A stretch of 64,000 nt of DNA from a virus: positions 186,001 through 250,000 of the IMG/VR virus record IMGVR_UViG_3300029267_004162; one strand, 5' to 3'. The translations under genes were made by a program, and so were the position numbers. This document shows, piece by piece, positions 1-7,929 of this stretch. Each line of letters begins with the position of its first letter. The first letter of the stretch is position 1. The notes beneath the pieces were generated by a model. It was not told the DNA's origin, did not search any database, and was given only the letters and a program-made list of their open reading frames with translations.

Positions 1-93
1 AGAACCGGTGAAACGCTCTAAAAAGATCCTAATTCTGATTTCTTAATCTGGACAACCGCGTATCAAGTTCAGCAATTTCGCTTTAACAGGCGG

Positions 94-522
94 TTATTCC
101 AAAGTGGTAGGCCGATAAGAAGGATTACTAGAATAAGGCAATCGCGAAGGAACCGTGTGGAGTAGAGTTAAGGAAAAGAAAGGGTCCTTTTCCAAATCAG
201 TATACTCATATACGTTGATACCGATTTGCCAAGCAACCAATACCTCAGTATTAGCGCCGGTTGACTCCCGCCAATTAGGAAGGATAATCACACACCCGCT
301 CTGTCCATGACCCTCCGATTTGTTTAAATTCAAAACATGTTGTACATCTCGAAGCATGCATTCTCGTCTACCCCCTCCCAGAGCCTTGGTCATTTCAGCG
401 GGGCACACAACTTTAAACCGGTTTTTACGCAGGATTTCCCTAACCCTTTTGAATTCAGGGAAATTGGCCTCGGGTAGTCCAGACATAGGACCAGCTAAAT
501 ACACTCTTTTTTCGGGAACCAT
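94..522 (-). CDS. DUF4406 / nucleoside 2-deoxyribosyltransferase-like protein
   Basis: The 142-residue product opens with YLAGPMSGLPEANFPEF (residues 8-24), the signature of DUF4406, a small phage family related to nucleoside 2-deoxyribosyltransferases. By family knowledge it may cleave or exchange the base of a deoxynucleoside, but substrate and activity are unproven for most members. The ATG overlaps the stop of the upstream kinase-like gene by one base (TAATG) and has a GAGG Shine-Dalgarno. Being the last gene seen in the leftward block, next to a P-loop kinase and a DNA methyltransferase, it fits a nucleotide or DNA-modification role. The family call is firm; the reaction is inferred. Confidence 0.8.
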   Translation of the reverse strand: MVPEKRVYLAGPMSGLPEANFPEFKRVREILRKNRFKVVCPAEMTKALGGGRRECMLRDVQHVLNLNKSEGHGQSGCVIILPNWRESTGANTEVLVAWQIGINVYEYTDLEKDPFFSLTLLHTVPSRLPYSSNPSYRPTTLE

Positions 523-1244
523 TACACTTGCCTCATTTTGTTACCAACCGTTATAGCGTTATCAAACCCCTCTGATTCTGCATCAGCGAAATCGGATTGA
601 TATGCCCTTTCTTTAATAACCCCCGTCCAGTGCTCTCTGCTAAACCCTCTGGCGTTTTCCATTCGACGATCGATTAGTTCTTCGGGACTCGAAGCAGTGG
701 CGAATAAAACCAGTGTAGTTCGGGCGTGTAGTTGTTGAGCGAGTTCCCGAAAACGAACTCGCGTACTCCTGAGGTGACACACTTTATCAACAATCACGTC
801 TCGACCATTTAAGAGGGCGTTTTTAATGCAGTCCCATTCTATGGCCTTGTACAAAGGTTGGAATTTTCGCTGGTAATCAGTGTACACCCCACCGTGCAAC
901 ATTGCAGTAATACAATCAATATCAATAACGACTGTATCTGGGTGGTCTTTCAGGTGTTCTTTTGCCCACTTGGTTTTCCCCACACCCGGTAGACCACACA
1001 AGACATGCAAAGTAGGTGGGTGTTCTTTTTCTGTGTGCACCTCTGTTGCCCTCTTAAGTTGAACTAAGGCTTGGTCTAAAACTGTGGCACGCTTTTGTTG
1101 ATCTTTATTCGCTTGAACACAAGAAGGTCCAGTGGTATTCCATCTGACATCACAACTACGGCGATAGGCCTCCAGTATCCGAACCGGGTACTCTTCATCT
1201 GGAGTAACATCTATAGTCATTGGAAAACTGATTTCAGGATTCAT
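522..1244 (-). CDS. P-loop kinase, polynucleotide kinase / zeta-like
   Basis: Product of 240 residues with a Walker A motif GLPGVGKT at residues 84-91 followed by VVIDID near 105-110, the usual beta strand bearing the second acidic site of small AAA_33 or polynucleotide-kinase-like kinases. The C-terminal half has the Arg-rich lid region (ELIDRRMENARGF) expected for nucleotide or polynucleotide kinases. The first 75 residues have no recognised fold. The start is the ATG at 1244 behind GAGGAGG; a TTG one codon upstream is less likely. The start overlaps the upstream gene by 11 bases. It could phosphorylate nucleic-acid ends, a modified nucleotide or a protein; the sequence does not decide. Confidence 0.75.
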   Translation of the reverse strand: MNPEISFPMTIDVTPDEEYPVRILEAYRRSCDVRWNTTGPSCVQANKDQQKRATVLDQALVQLKRATEVHTEKEHPPTLHVLCGLPGVGKTKWAKEHLKDHPDTVVIDIDCITAMLHGGVYTDYQRKFQPLYKAIEWDCIKNALLNGRDVIVDKVCHLRSTRVRFRELAQQLHARTTLVLFATASSPEELIDRRMENARGFSREHWTGVIKERAYQSDFADAESEGFDNAITVGNKMRQV

Positions 1245-1803
1245 CAACTGCCTCCTCGGTTAATTCTGGCACCCATTTACGCAACCACGCCTCGGTAAAG
1301 GGGGCCAAATCTGAACCAGATAAAAGATCCCGATTAGTATAGACAGTATCGAACTCGATTATTGGTTTACTCAGTACCCTATCGATGTTCTGCTCGATCC
1401 AGGCCCACAACTCCACACGGTCTTTAGTAAGAACCTCTTGAAAACCATGAAAGTATACAGCTGTACGAACGTCTTCAATAGCTAGTGATAGGAAACATTC
1501 CTTTACTTCGATAGTAAAAACCCAACGATTTGACCAGCCCCACCAACGATTTGGTAGCCACAGGTAGACATCCCACCACCCAAATTTGTCTCGTGGTTTG
1601 TATTGCACACTGAAGAGAGGAAAGCTGGCTTTTCCTGCTCGATGACACCGACAAAGACGACGCAACCTCTGAGCCGTTAGTTTATGCCATTGTCGAGCGT
1701 GCTTGGCATCACGAAATCGAATTTTAGAATCTCGGTATTCATCCGCTGGAGTTCGCGAACAAACTCGATCCATTTGTTCTAAAACACTCCGCGTTTTATT
1801 CAT
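1234..1803 (-). CDS. hypothetical protein, Arg/Trp-rich
   Basis: A 189-residue protein I do not recognise. It is rich in Arg and Trp (for example WWDVYLWLPNRWWGWSNRWVF near the middle), has no membrane segment and no clear motif. The start is placed at the ATG at 1803, which follows GGTGGAG by five bases, rather than at the GTG 15 bases upstream. It begins one base after the stop of the methyltransferase gene and overlaps the next gene, so it is surely cotranslated with both. A role linked to DNA modification is only a guess from position. Confidence 0.7.
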   Translation of the reverse strand: MNKTRSVLEQMDRVCSRTPADEYRDSKIRFRDAKHARQWHKLTAQRLRRLCRCHRAGKASFPLFSVQYKPRDKFGWWDVYLWLPNRWWGWSNRWVFTIEVKECFLSLAIEDVRTAVYFHGFQEVLTKDRVELWAWIEQNIDRVLSKPIIEFDTVYTNRDLLSGSDLAPFTEAWLRKWVPELTEEAVDES

Positions 1804-1804
1804 A

Positions 1805-2623
1805 TTATCTCCACCCACACCGAGGACACTCGTGTTGAATTAGCCCTTCTCGCAGCCGTGACAATGTTCTACGTTTCTCAGGAACAGTGAACTGCTGAAT
1901 AGTTTGAACTCTAATGTTCCCTCGTTTAACGTAGTTCTCACTGATTTCGAGACCCACACCCCTCCGACCCACCAATTCACAAACAGCCAAAGTGGTGGCC
2001 GATCCAGAAAAAGGGTCAATGACCAAATTTTTGGGTTTAGTCAATGACACCACGAGCCGATAAACCAGTTTCATTGGTTGTTGACATTTGTGCCACCCCT
2101 CACGTTCTTTAAACGTCCCGCAAACTTGACTAATTTGCCAGACGTTTTGTGGAATCTTTCCTTTGGGACTGGCTCGTTTATCTTGGTATTTTATCATTCG
2201 ATCACTGGGAACCCGGATGTGGTCCCAGTTAGGCGTAGTTTCTCGTGATAGATTGAAGAGCAATACCGCCGTCCACCCCCGACTGAGCCGTTTATTTGAT
2301 TGGCTTTGATTTCCGAATGTGCGATACCAAGCAACAGTATCATGATAGATGAACCCCCGCTTGTATGCTATGTCCTGGTACAAGTACACCAATTCAGGAG
2401 CGCAACAAATCACCAACCAACCCGACACCTTCAAATGTAAGAATGCTTGATCCACCCATTTTTCAGCGAATTCTCGATAATCAGCTTCCAACATCTTATC
2501 GTCGTGTTGATCATAATCGACCCCAATATTGAACGGGGGATCTGCGTATACCAATGAAGCGGCTTTCTCTTTTAGAAGAGGCCACGGCTGTTGGGAATCA
2601 TGCAAAAGCGTTTTAGTTAGCAT
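1805..2623 (-). CDS. DNA adenine/cytosine-N4 methyltransferase, beta class
   Basis: The 272-residue product carries motif IV DPPF at residues 28-31 and the S-adenosylmethionine-binding motif I DPFSGSATT at about 203-211, followed by the motif II acidic residue in GVGLEIS. The order IV then I marks a beta-class amino-methyltransferase (N6-adenine or N4-cytosine). A short C-terminal CPRCGWR might bind metal with a partner. No restriction endonuclease is visible next to it, so it is probably a solitary modifier that protects phage DNA or acts in regulation. The start overlaps the upstream DUF1360-like gene by 11 bases. Confidence 0.88.
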   Translation of the reverse strand: MLTKTLLHDSQQPWPLLKEKAASLVYADPPFNIGVDYDQHDDKMLEADYREFAEKWVDQAFLHLKVSGWLVICCAPELVYLYQDIAYKRGFIYHDTVAWYRTFGNQSQSNKRLSRGWTAVLLFNLSRETTPNWDHIRVPSDRMIKYQDKRASPKGKIPQNVWQISQVCGTFKEREGWHKCQQPMKLVYRLVVSLTKPKNLVIDPFSGSATTLAVCELVGRRGVGLEISENYVKRGNIRVQTIQQFTVPEKRRTLSRLREGLIQHECPRCGWR

Positions 2624-2936
2624 CCTGGTGAGAACCTTCTAGTTTGGTCGTGATCAGGTCAAACAAATAACAGCAGGAAGCCCCCAAAGCTGCATCACAA
2701 AATGGGTTTACTATTACTAACGATCCACCCCCCAGCCAACTAACCCCAGACACCAGAAAACTGGCTACTGTTCCTGTACACATGGCACAAACCAGTTGAT
2801 CCCGAAAAAAACGAATACGCTTTCTTAGGTACACTCGGATAACCCGAATAACACATATCTTAGAGTACATCGCCACAAAAGTAAGCCAGTACGAGACCAG
2901 AGCAAAAACCAGTATTCGACTAGGGTCAAAAACCAT
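2613..2936 (-). CDS. DUF1360-like membrane protein
   Basis: Small 107-residue protein with an N-terminal hydrophobic segment (about residues 8-25) and a second hydrophobic region from about 60 to 95. The CAMCTG motif near residue 51 resembles the CxxC-T-G signature of DUF1360, a family of phage and bacterial membrane proteins of unknown role. The ATG overlaps the sigma-factor stop by one base (TGATG) and has AAGG seven bases upstream. Family assignment is by motif and size only. Confidence 0.6.
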   Translation of the reverse strand: MVFDPSRILVFALVSYWLTFVAMYSKICVIRVIRVYLRKRIRFFRDQLVCAMCTGTVASFLVSGVSWLGGGSLVIVNPFCDAALGASCCYLFDLITTKLEGSHQDAN

Positions 2937-3733
2937 CACAAGACCTTGGTTAGCTGGGTTTTCAATTTGTGAAGCGTTTTATTACGAATCTGACGAACCC
3001 GCTCTTTGGAAATCCCCAAATCTTTCCCAATAGTATCCAAAGTAGGCGGCTTTACGTCGTAAGTGTAGGACTGTCTCAAAATAAACAACTCACGTAAAGA
3101 GAGACCGTTGGCGGGGTCGTCAAGAATCTGCCGTATCCGATCAATAGCCCATTCCAAACTTGGGGTGGGCGGCGGTGTTACTAAGGTAGTTGGGAGTATA
3201 GCATCTTCCGTATTCAAAGAATAGCACAGGGGGCGGTGAACTTTCTGACGAGCTAGAATCCGAAGGATGTCCGTATAAATAGCCTTAAAGGCATAAGAAG
3301 AAAACCGGAAACCTCGGTAGGGGTTAAACCCCCAAAGACATTTTAGTAAAGTGAGCGTCCCATCACCAACAAGATCATCTCTCTGCTCGTGATGCCCCCA
3401 AATTTTCCTTCGCACAGTGGCAAAAACTAGCCCTATATTGATCTCACAAAGGGATGCTCGCAGAGCCATAAAGCGTTCGATCAAAACAGATAATCTCGAC
3501 AGCTCCACACCAGTGATTTCTTCTGAGCCCACCTCTTTTATCAATCGACAAATCTGTACTCGCACCCCATGAAACTCGTGAAACTCGTCTCGCTGGTCTA
3601 TGTCGGCAATTTCTTCTGCTTTCCCCTCGAATCCAAAGAAACATTTTTTCCTTAGAACCTCAGATTCTACAGTCTCGCCATGAAGATAACAAGGTAAAGT
3701 GAACGAGGGAACAATTTGGACTTTCTTTGACAT
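2936..3733 (-). CDS. sigma-70 family RNA polymerase sigma factor
   Basis: 265 residues. Region 2 is visible from about 99 to 160 (the RDDLVGDGTLTLLKCLWGFNP part matches the core-binding and -10 recognition helices, followed by an SSYA element). Region 4 occupies about 211-262, with the helix-turn-helix TIGKDLGISKERVRQIRNKT matching the canonical -35 reader. Region 3 is short or missing. A phage sigma of this type normally redirects host RNA polymerase to middle or late promoters. The gene starts six bases before the stop of the DHH gene ends its run. A candidate target is the recurrent TTCGTTATAAA motif noted in the findings, which is inference. Confidence 0.9.
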   Translation of the reverse strand: MSKKVQIVPSFTLPCYLHGETVESEVLRKKCFFGFEGKAEEIADIDQRDEFHEFHGVRVQICRLIKEVGSEEITGVELSRLSVLIERFMALRASLCEINIGLVFATVRRKIWGHHEQRDDLVGDGTLTLLKCLWGFNPYRGFRFSSYAFKAIYTDILRILARQKVHRPLCYSLNTEDAILPTTLVTPPPTPSLEWAIDRIRQILDDPANGLSLRELFILRQSYTYDVKPPTLDTIGKDLGISKERVRQIRNKTLHKLKTQLTKVL

Positions 3734-3738
3734 ATAGG

Positions 3739-4851
3739 TTATTTCGACAATGTTTGGATAAACTTAGACTCGACCTGAGTTTTTACAAGTCCCCAGAACT
3801 GGGCTTTGTCAGATTCACCAAAACCGCTGACATCAAAAATGTTGAAAGGAACCGCAGCCCCGCCCACCCGATTTTTCGCTTTAGTTCCTCCAAACTCCTT
3901 ACCGAAGACACCATCAATTACCAGTCTAGCATCACGTGTGCTCTGTTGTCTAATGCGAACAGAAGCCATTAGAGCATTTTCCACTAAGCCGTAGACTACA
4001 ACCAAACCAACCCCTTCAACTTGCAGGAATTCTTCAGCCAGAAGAGACAGGCAAGCTTTGTGGTCGGGGTTGATAAAACCAATACCGGTTATGAAATTGG
4101 GGGCGTGAGGCTCAAGCCGGTTTTTCCACCCCTGCATCAAGTAATCCATTACATACGAAGGGATTTGGTAATTTACGATCTGGTCTAAATCATCTTCGCT
4201 AGCGTATTGACTAGCGAATTGGTATGCACGAAAATCCCCTGGAGTCACGTTATCAGATCGAAAATCCCTAGTATCTGTTTTAATCGCCACAGCCAACGCA
4301 GTAGCAAGATCTTGTGTTTCCCCAGACAAGAAGTCATGATCCCCTTCACGCAGATAAGCAACTATCTGGTGTCCCAAATTACAAATCAAAGTAGAGGTGG
4401 CTCCTACCATATCTACGATGTAAAGACAGTCCTCTGCATGTTTTTGATCGGTGCGGTGGTGATCAATTACCAACTTCGGTGCAGGAATCGAACCTAAGCA
4501 AGAAATATTGGAACTACCTGGACTACAATCCAACAGTACAATAACTGAGTCGTTCCAATCACACTCTTGAAGTGATTTAGAACTTAGTTGATTCAACGAA
4601 ATATCCAGAACCGATTTCATAGCCATATTTCGATGATCCCCGATCGGACCAAAGTGACAACCTACTATCGACTCTACGCCCAGCATCTTAAGAAGGAATT
4701 CCAGACCCATAATCGAGGCCATAGAATCCGGATCAGGGGCGTCATGACTGAATAGAAACCACTTCTTGGTCTTATTCGCTTCTACTAAAGCCAAAAACCC
4801 CTCAAATTGGGCTTCAACTACTGGGTTGGGTTTCCAGGACGCGATATCCAC
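3739..4851 (-). CDS. DHH-family phosphoesterase (NrnA-like)
   Basis: 370 residues. The N-terminal metal-binding motif HDAPDPDS lies at 36-43 and the diagnostic DHH at 130-132, so this is a DHH superfamily phosphoesterase; a C-terminal DHHA1-like region follows (VGGAAVPFNI near the end, matching the usual G-G-H-x-x-A region only loosely). Relatives degrade oligoribonucleotides, pAp or cyclic dinucleotides. In a phage it could recycle short RNAs or destroy immune signalling nucleotides; the Acb2-like protein elsewhere makes the second idea attractive but unproven. GTG start with GGAGA five bases upstream. Confidence 0.87.
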   Translation of the reverse strand: MDIASWKPNPVVEAQFEGFLALVEANKTKKWFLFSHDAPDPDSMASIMGLEFLLKMLGVESIVGCHFGPIGDHRNMAMKSVLDISLNQLSSKSLQECDWNDSVIVLLDCSPGSSNISCLGSIPAPKLVIDHHRTDQKHAEDCLYIVDMVGATSTLICNLGHQIVAYLREGDHDFLSGETQDLATALAVAIKTDTRDFRSDNVTPGDFRAYQFASQYASEDDLDQIVNYQIPSYVMDYLMQGWKNRLEPHAPNFITGIGFINPDHKACLSLLAEEFLQVEGVGLVVVYGLVENALMASVRIRQQSTRDARLVIDGVFGKEFGGTKAKNRVGGAAVPFNIFDVSGFGESDKAQFWGLVKTQVESKFIQTLSK

Positions 4852-4863
4852 ATTCTTCTCCAG

Positions 4864-4959
4864 CTAGTGACCCATTTCTTCTCGGACAATCCCATCCGCA
4901 ACCGCCGCAAGCGTACGTGTTCCGTAGAAGCTAACGACGAAACGACTCAACCTACACAT
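4864..4959 (-). CDS. possible 31-residue peptide
   Basis: A short open frame starting with ATG five bases after the stop of the preceding gene and ending 12 bases before the DHH start. The product is basic at its N-terminus and has no known motif. It is kept because gene spacing in this block leaves almost no unused DNA, but the Shine-Dalgarno (GGTAGC) is poor. Confidence 0.3.
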   Translation of the reverse strand: MCRLSRFVVSFYGTRTLAAVADGIVREEMGH

Positions 4960-4963
4960 CTAG

Positions 4964-5554
4964 CTACCGTGGCCGCTTGGGTCGCGCAAAATGCGGTCTG
5001 CTCACGCAAGTCTCCGTGGGCAAATCGCTAGCTAGTAGCTGCTGAAATTCTTGACACCACTTGCGATGCACTGCTGCTAGACTGGGGTTTGGCAAAGCAT
5101 CACGCGCACGCTTAGCTTCTTTCACTGCTTCGACCGCTCTGGCAGCAGCTTTCTTTGCTTTTGCTCTGTCAGGATCAGCTATTCGCTTACACACCCACTC
5201 GCATGAAACCCTCTTCGCCCCAGCTGCGTCATACGCATACTGAGCCTGCTGATATACTCGGTTTTCGTCAATAGCCCGGTATAGCTCATTACAAGCCTCT
5301 TCAAAAGCAGTCCACGAAGGGGCGTCTTTCCAAGCCTCGGCTAGAACAGCCGCTGAAACATCTAGATGTGGTTTATCTAGTGCCGCAAACTCAGCCGCAG
5401 AAACCTCCGCTGCTCTAACGTTCTCATCCGTGGGTCTTTGCCTGGCTACTTCCGCGGCACTCTTAGCTGCAATATTGCACGTCGCCCAGTACTCTGCGGC
5501 TGTATTCTCGTACAACAACGCGTCCAATAGCTTTTTTATCCGACTAAAGAACAT
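4964..5554 (-). CDS. Ala-rich helical protein of unknown function
   Basis: 196 residues, very rich in Ala, Glu and Arg, predicted to be almost wholly helical (repeated AAEVA, AAARAVEAVKEAKRARDA type stretches). No family recognised; long Ala-rich helical proteins of this kind are common phage unknowns. The start is the ATG at 5554 directly behind GGAGGAAACG, not the TTG four codons earlier. The gene is richer in GC than its neighbours, which may mean recent gain. A perfect 14-base palindrome lies 30 bases upstream of the start (see 5584). Confidence 0.72.
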   Translation of the reverse strand: MFFSRIKKLLDALLYENTAAEYWATCNIAAKSAAEVARQRPTDENVRAAEVSAAEFAALDKPHLDVSAAVLAEAWKDAPSWTAFEEACNELYRAIDENRVYQQAQYAYDAAGAKRVSCEWVCKRIADPDRAKAKKAAARAVEAVKEAKRARDALPNPSLAAVHRKWCQEFQQLLASDLPTETCVSRPHFARPKRPR

Positions 5555-5583
5555 CGTTTCCTCCAATTGTTGAATTCCACCGC

Positions 5584-5597
5584 TGTAACGCGTTACA
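5584..5597. promoter_or_regulatory. perfect 14-base palindrome, possible operator
   Basis: TGTAACGCGTTACA is an exact inverted repeat placed just upstream of the Ala-rich gene, in the 80-base gap between two genes. Its size and symmetry suit a dimeric repressor. No promoter consensus is clear around it, so the operator reading is inference. Confidence 0.35.
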
Positions 5598-5646
5598 TTA
5601 CCCCAGCTTACAAGCTAAACCCTACCGCGATGCTTCAAGTTCCCGA

Positions 5647-5796
5647 CTATTGAGCCTGCAATAGATCGTTGACAACCTGACTTAACTCCTTGACCCGGTT
5701 GTTCAATAGAATTACCGCTACTATCGTCACGCCCAAGGCAAATCCCCAAAACCAAGTTACCCCAACTTGCGGCGATACACATTTTAGTTTCATCAT
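5647..5796 (-). CDS. 49-residue single-span membrane protein
   Basis: Starts with ATGATG behind AGAGGT and ends at TAG. The product has one strong transmembrane segment (about residues 13-31, VTWFWGFALGVTIVAVILL) followed by a short amphipathic or coiled tail (NNRVKELSQVVNDLL). It sits in the leftward series of tiny genes. Single-span proteins with a short coiled tail are often lysis-related or membrane-modifying in phages, but nothing here proves that. Confidence 0.6.
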   Translation of the reverse strand: MMKLKCVSPQVGVTWFWGFALGVTIVAVILLNNRVKELSQVVNDLLQAQ

Positions 5797-5803
5797 TTAC
5801 CTC

Positions 5804-5989
5804 TTATTGCGACTGCGCTAAATGATAGCCACGAGACGTTTTATACCGGCATTGTGCATCACAAGGGTAAGCGGTATCCGTTTTCAACGACACAGCGGCT
5901 GCTCGCCTACCGAGGGCATTCCACCTTCTGGGGGCGTTCCACCCGACACTCACGTTCACCACACGTGTTTGCCTGCCCCGATTCTTCAT
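5804..5989 (-). CDS. small basic protein, unknown
   Basis: 61 residues, basic, with two cysteines (YPCDAQCRYK). No family recognised. Its ATG overlaps the stop of the upstream gene in an ATGA arrangement and has an AAAGG element just before it, which supports translation. It may be a small nucleic-acid-binding protein from charge alone. Confidence 0.5.
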   Translation of the reverse strand: MKNRGRQTRVVNVSVGWNAPRRWNALGRRAAAVSLKTDTAYPCDAQCRYKTSRGYHLAQSQ

Positions 5990-6294
5990 CGCCTTTTCAC
6001 CTGTTCACTACAAAATGTTTCAAAACACTTGATCGCTTCGAGTACATCAAATTTCTCACCGAAAAGGTACTTATCCAAGAGTGCTGTTCGCTGTTCATCT
6101 ATAGCCTTACCAAAATTGGCTGCCGCCTCCTGGACAAGGATATCTACGTGATGGACCGCATGTACTCTATGAAGTGCCAACTCCAATTTTTCTTCTGCGG
6201 CCTTTATGATCTCTACCAGACGTTTCTGCAAATATTCCCACTTCGCAACGTCCATCTGCGATTGCGGCTCTTCATCCATTAGCCATCTCCTCAA
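5986..6294 (-). CDS. hypothetical helical protein
   Basis: 102 residues, charged and helical throughout, with no recognised domain. Ends in EQVKRR. It overlaps the next gene by ATGA and is separated from queE by 25 bases, so it belongs to the same transcript. Function unknown. Confidence 0.65.
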   Translation of the reverse strand: MRRWLMDEEPQSQMDVAKWEYLQKRLVEIIKAAEEKLELALHRVHAVHHVDILVQEAAANFGKAIDEQRTALLDKYLFGEKFDVLEAIKCFETFCSEQVKRR

Positions 6295-6319
6295 GTCACC
6301 GGTTCTATCTTAGGCGCAA

Positions 6320-7033
6320 TCATACGCCTCGTTTGTTGTCCCACAGTAGCACGTGAGTGCGAAAACTGACCTTGAAACCAAATTCGATGGCGGCCTGAAT
6401 TAACCAATCTGCTTCTTTCCTAATCTTACTCGCGGTGGTCCCCAAAGGCATCAACCAAACATCGTCAAAGGATAGATTCAATTTTTTAAGCCAAATTTCC
6501 AGTGCTTGAACTTCATCACGATTTCGTACTGGAGCTTTGATGGTGTAGTTTCGTGCCCACACAAAATCTTCTCTCATGTAGTCTTGTTTGACCCACTCGA
6601 ATTTGGGACTAAAAACCATTCGCAAAACAGGGGTAACCCCCGATTCTTGGTGTTCCCAATTAGGGCCAGTTCTAGGGAGTCGGGTCGTCCACACCTCAAG
6701 ATATTCACCAGCAGACCCATTCTTAGGACCAATAGTCCCATTCGTCTCAATCTCAAAACGATGGCCCAACGGAGCACAAAGAGCAATTACTCTCTGTATA
6801 GTCTCTTGGTAAAGCATAGGTTCCCCACCGGTAAACACACAAAGCTGTGGCCCCTGGATTACTTTACGAGCCAATTCCTCTGCAGTAATCTGGACTCCTC
6901 CATCCTTTTTCTGGGCGTAAGGTGTGTCACACCATGCGCATTTGAGATTACACCCAGCAAAACGGATAAAAGTAGCGGGATGCCCAGTCGAAGGACCTTC
7001 TCCCTGGATAGACACGAAATGCTCATTCAACAT
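6320..7033 (-). CDS. queE: 7-carboxy-7-deazaguanine synthase (QueE)
   Basis: The 237-residue product begins with the QueE signature FVSIQGEGPS (6-15) and carries the radical-SAM cluster cysteines C28, C32 and C35 in CNLKCAWC. QueE turns 6-carboxytetrahydropterin into 7-carboxy-7-deazaguanine, the step after QueD, which is also present (24.9 kb). The start is the ATG at 7033, with AGAGG nine bases upstream and an 11-base overlap with the acetyltransferase gene; a longer in-frame extension to 7108 lies inside that gene and has no family match. In phages this pathway commonly feeds 7-deazaguanine DNA modification or host tRNA queuosine. No QueC or transglycosylase is seen here. Confidence 0.93.
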   Translation of the reverse strand: MLNEHFVSIQGEGPSTGHPATFIRFAGCNLKCAWCDTPYAQKKDGGVQITAEELARKVIQGPQLCVFTGGEPMLYQETIQRVIALCAPLGHRFEIETNGTIGPKNGSAGEYLEVWTTRLPRTGPNWEHQESGVTPVLRMVFSPKFEWVKQDYMREDFVWARNYTIKAPVRNRDEVQALEIWLKKLNLSFDDVWLMPLGTTASKIRKEADWLIQAAIEFGFKVSFRTHVLLWDNKRGV

Positions 7034-7475
7034 GAGTATCAGCCTCTGTATACCAGACGAAACTATAGGAAGTCCATTCTCGTGGTCCTGTTGTTCCCAC
7101 CACTTCAAACCCCTGCCCCTGGTAGAAATCTAACAGCCCATACTCCTCAAAAGAATCCACGGTTAACCGAGCACAGTCTAATTGCACGGCCCGCTGTTTG
7201 GCAAATTCAACTAAACAGGCACCCCGACCTTCACCCCTGGGGGATACAGCCAAAGTCAAAATGTGCAATTCGTCATCTGGTTTATGTTTGAGACACAGAG
7301 CCCCAGTAACTTGGTTGTCCTGATCGTCCCCAAGAAGGAGCCAAAAATCACCTTGTTCAATTTGACGGCTAATCCAATCTTCCCGGTCCCAACAAAAACC
7401 CGGCATATCAAGATGAAATTGTTCATTCAGACACGCGATGATCGAAAGATGTTGCACACCCGCTTGGACTATCAT
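7023..7475 (-). CDS. GNAT-family N-acetyltransferase
   Basis: 150 residues from the ATG at 7475, which overlaps the upstream stop as ATGA. The acetyl-CoA-binding region is clear: LTLAVSPRGEGRGACLVEFAK (R/Q-x-x-G-x-G/A loop), then the C-terminal strand and helix LLDFYQGQGFEVV typical of GNAT enzymes. The acceptor could be an amino acid, a protein, an antibiotic or a small RNA; nothing in the sequence says which. An earlier TTG in frame would add 18 residues with no Shine-Dalgarno. Confidence 0.85.
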   Translation of the reverse strand: MIVQAGVQHLSIIACLNEQFHLDMPGFCWDREDWISRQIEQGDFWLLLGDDQDNQVTGALCLKHKPDDELHILTLAVSPRGEGRGACLVEFAKQRAVQLDCARLTVDSFEEYGLLDFYQGQGFEVVGTTGPREWTSYSFVWYTEADTHVE

Positions 7476-7657
7476 GGTAACATCCATTGTAATGTGATGA
7501 AAGTCGCAACCGCCATTCCCCACAGCCAAAATAAACCAGCACTGATCCTGGGTTGGAATCGGTTTCTAGTCATCTTAACTGTGATACTGTATCCAACTCC
7601 CGCTGTTATCGTCAAACACAACCACTTGATAAACAGGATAAGCAGATTTGTTATCAT
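7472..7657 (-). CDS. 61-residue protein with two membrane spans
   Basis: Two hydrophobic stretches, about residues 3-25 and 41-58, with a basic linker (KMTRNRFQPR) between them. Both ends are joined to neighbours by ATGA overlaps. The topology (two spans, short linker) is that of small holin-like or spanin-associated proteins, but no lysin lies next to it, so the role is open. Confidence 0.62.
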   Translation of the reverse strand: MITNLLILFIKWLCLTITAGVGYSITVKMTRNRFQPRISAGLFWLWGMAVATFITLQWMLP

Positions 7658-7920
7658 CGTGTCTTCCTGGAATTTTTCTGGTATTTCCCTAAATCAAGCT
7701 CCACCAAAGCCTTCTTCACCGCTTTAGCGGTGGGTTTAGTAGAATATCGTGTGTCCAGTGAGTGAGCCGCCAAATGGCCTTCTCGTTCTGCCTTCAAATA
7801 GACAGCGGTCTGTTTCCATTTGCTAACCGTCTTCCTTTGCCAGATCACAGCGATAGTGGTGATGATACCATAAACCCCTAGGACAATTTCTTTTATCTGA
7901 TCAATTACGTCCACTAACAA
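7654..7920 (-). CDS. 88-residue membrane-anchored basic protein
   Basis: One hydrophobic segment near residues 10-27 (EIVLGVYGIITTIAVIW) followed by a basic helical tail ending in KNSRKTR. Unknown family. Overlaps the next gene by ATGA and starts 10 bases after the RNR stop. Together with the following two-span protein it forms a small membrane pair. Confidence 0.62.
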   Translation of the reverse strand: MLVDVIDQIKEIVLGVYGIITTIAVIWQRKTVSKWKQTAVYLKAEREGHLAAHSLDTRYSTKPTAKAVKKALVELDLGKYQKNSRKTR

Positions 7921-7929
7921 GTGAATCTC

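Noticed and set aside
5822-6282. Rightward reading frames of 109-142 residues
   Set aside because: They are shadows of three small leftward genes joined by ATGA overlaps and Shine-Dalgarno sites.
7033-7108. Extended N-terminus of QueE
   Set aside because: The extension lies inside the acetyltransferase gene and precedes the family's normal start; the ATG at 7033 has a good Shine-Dalgarno.
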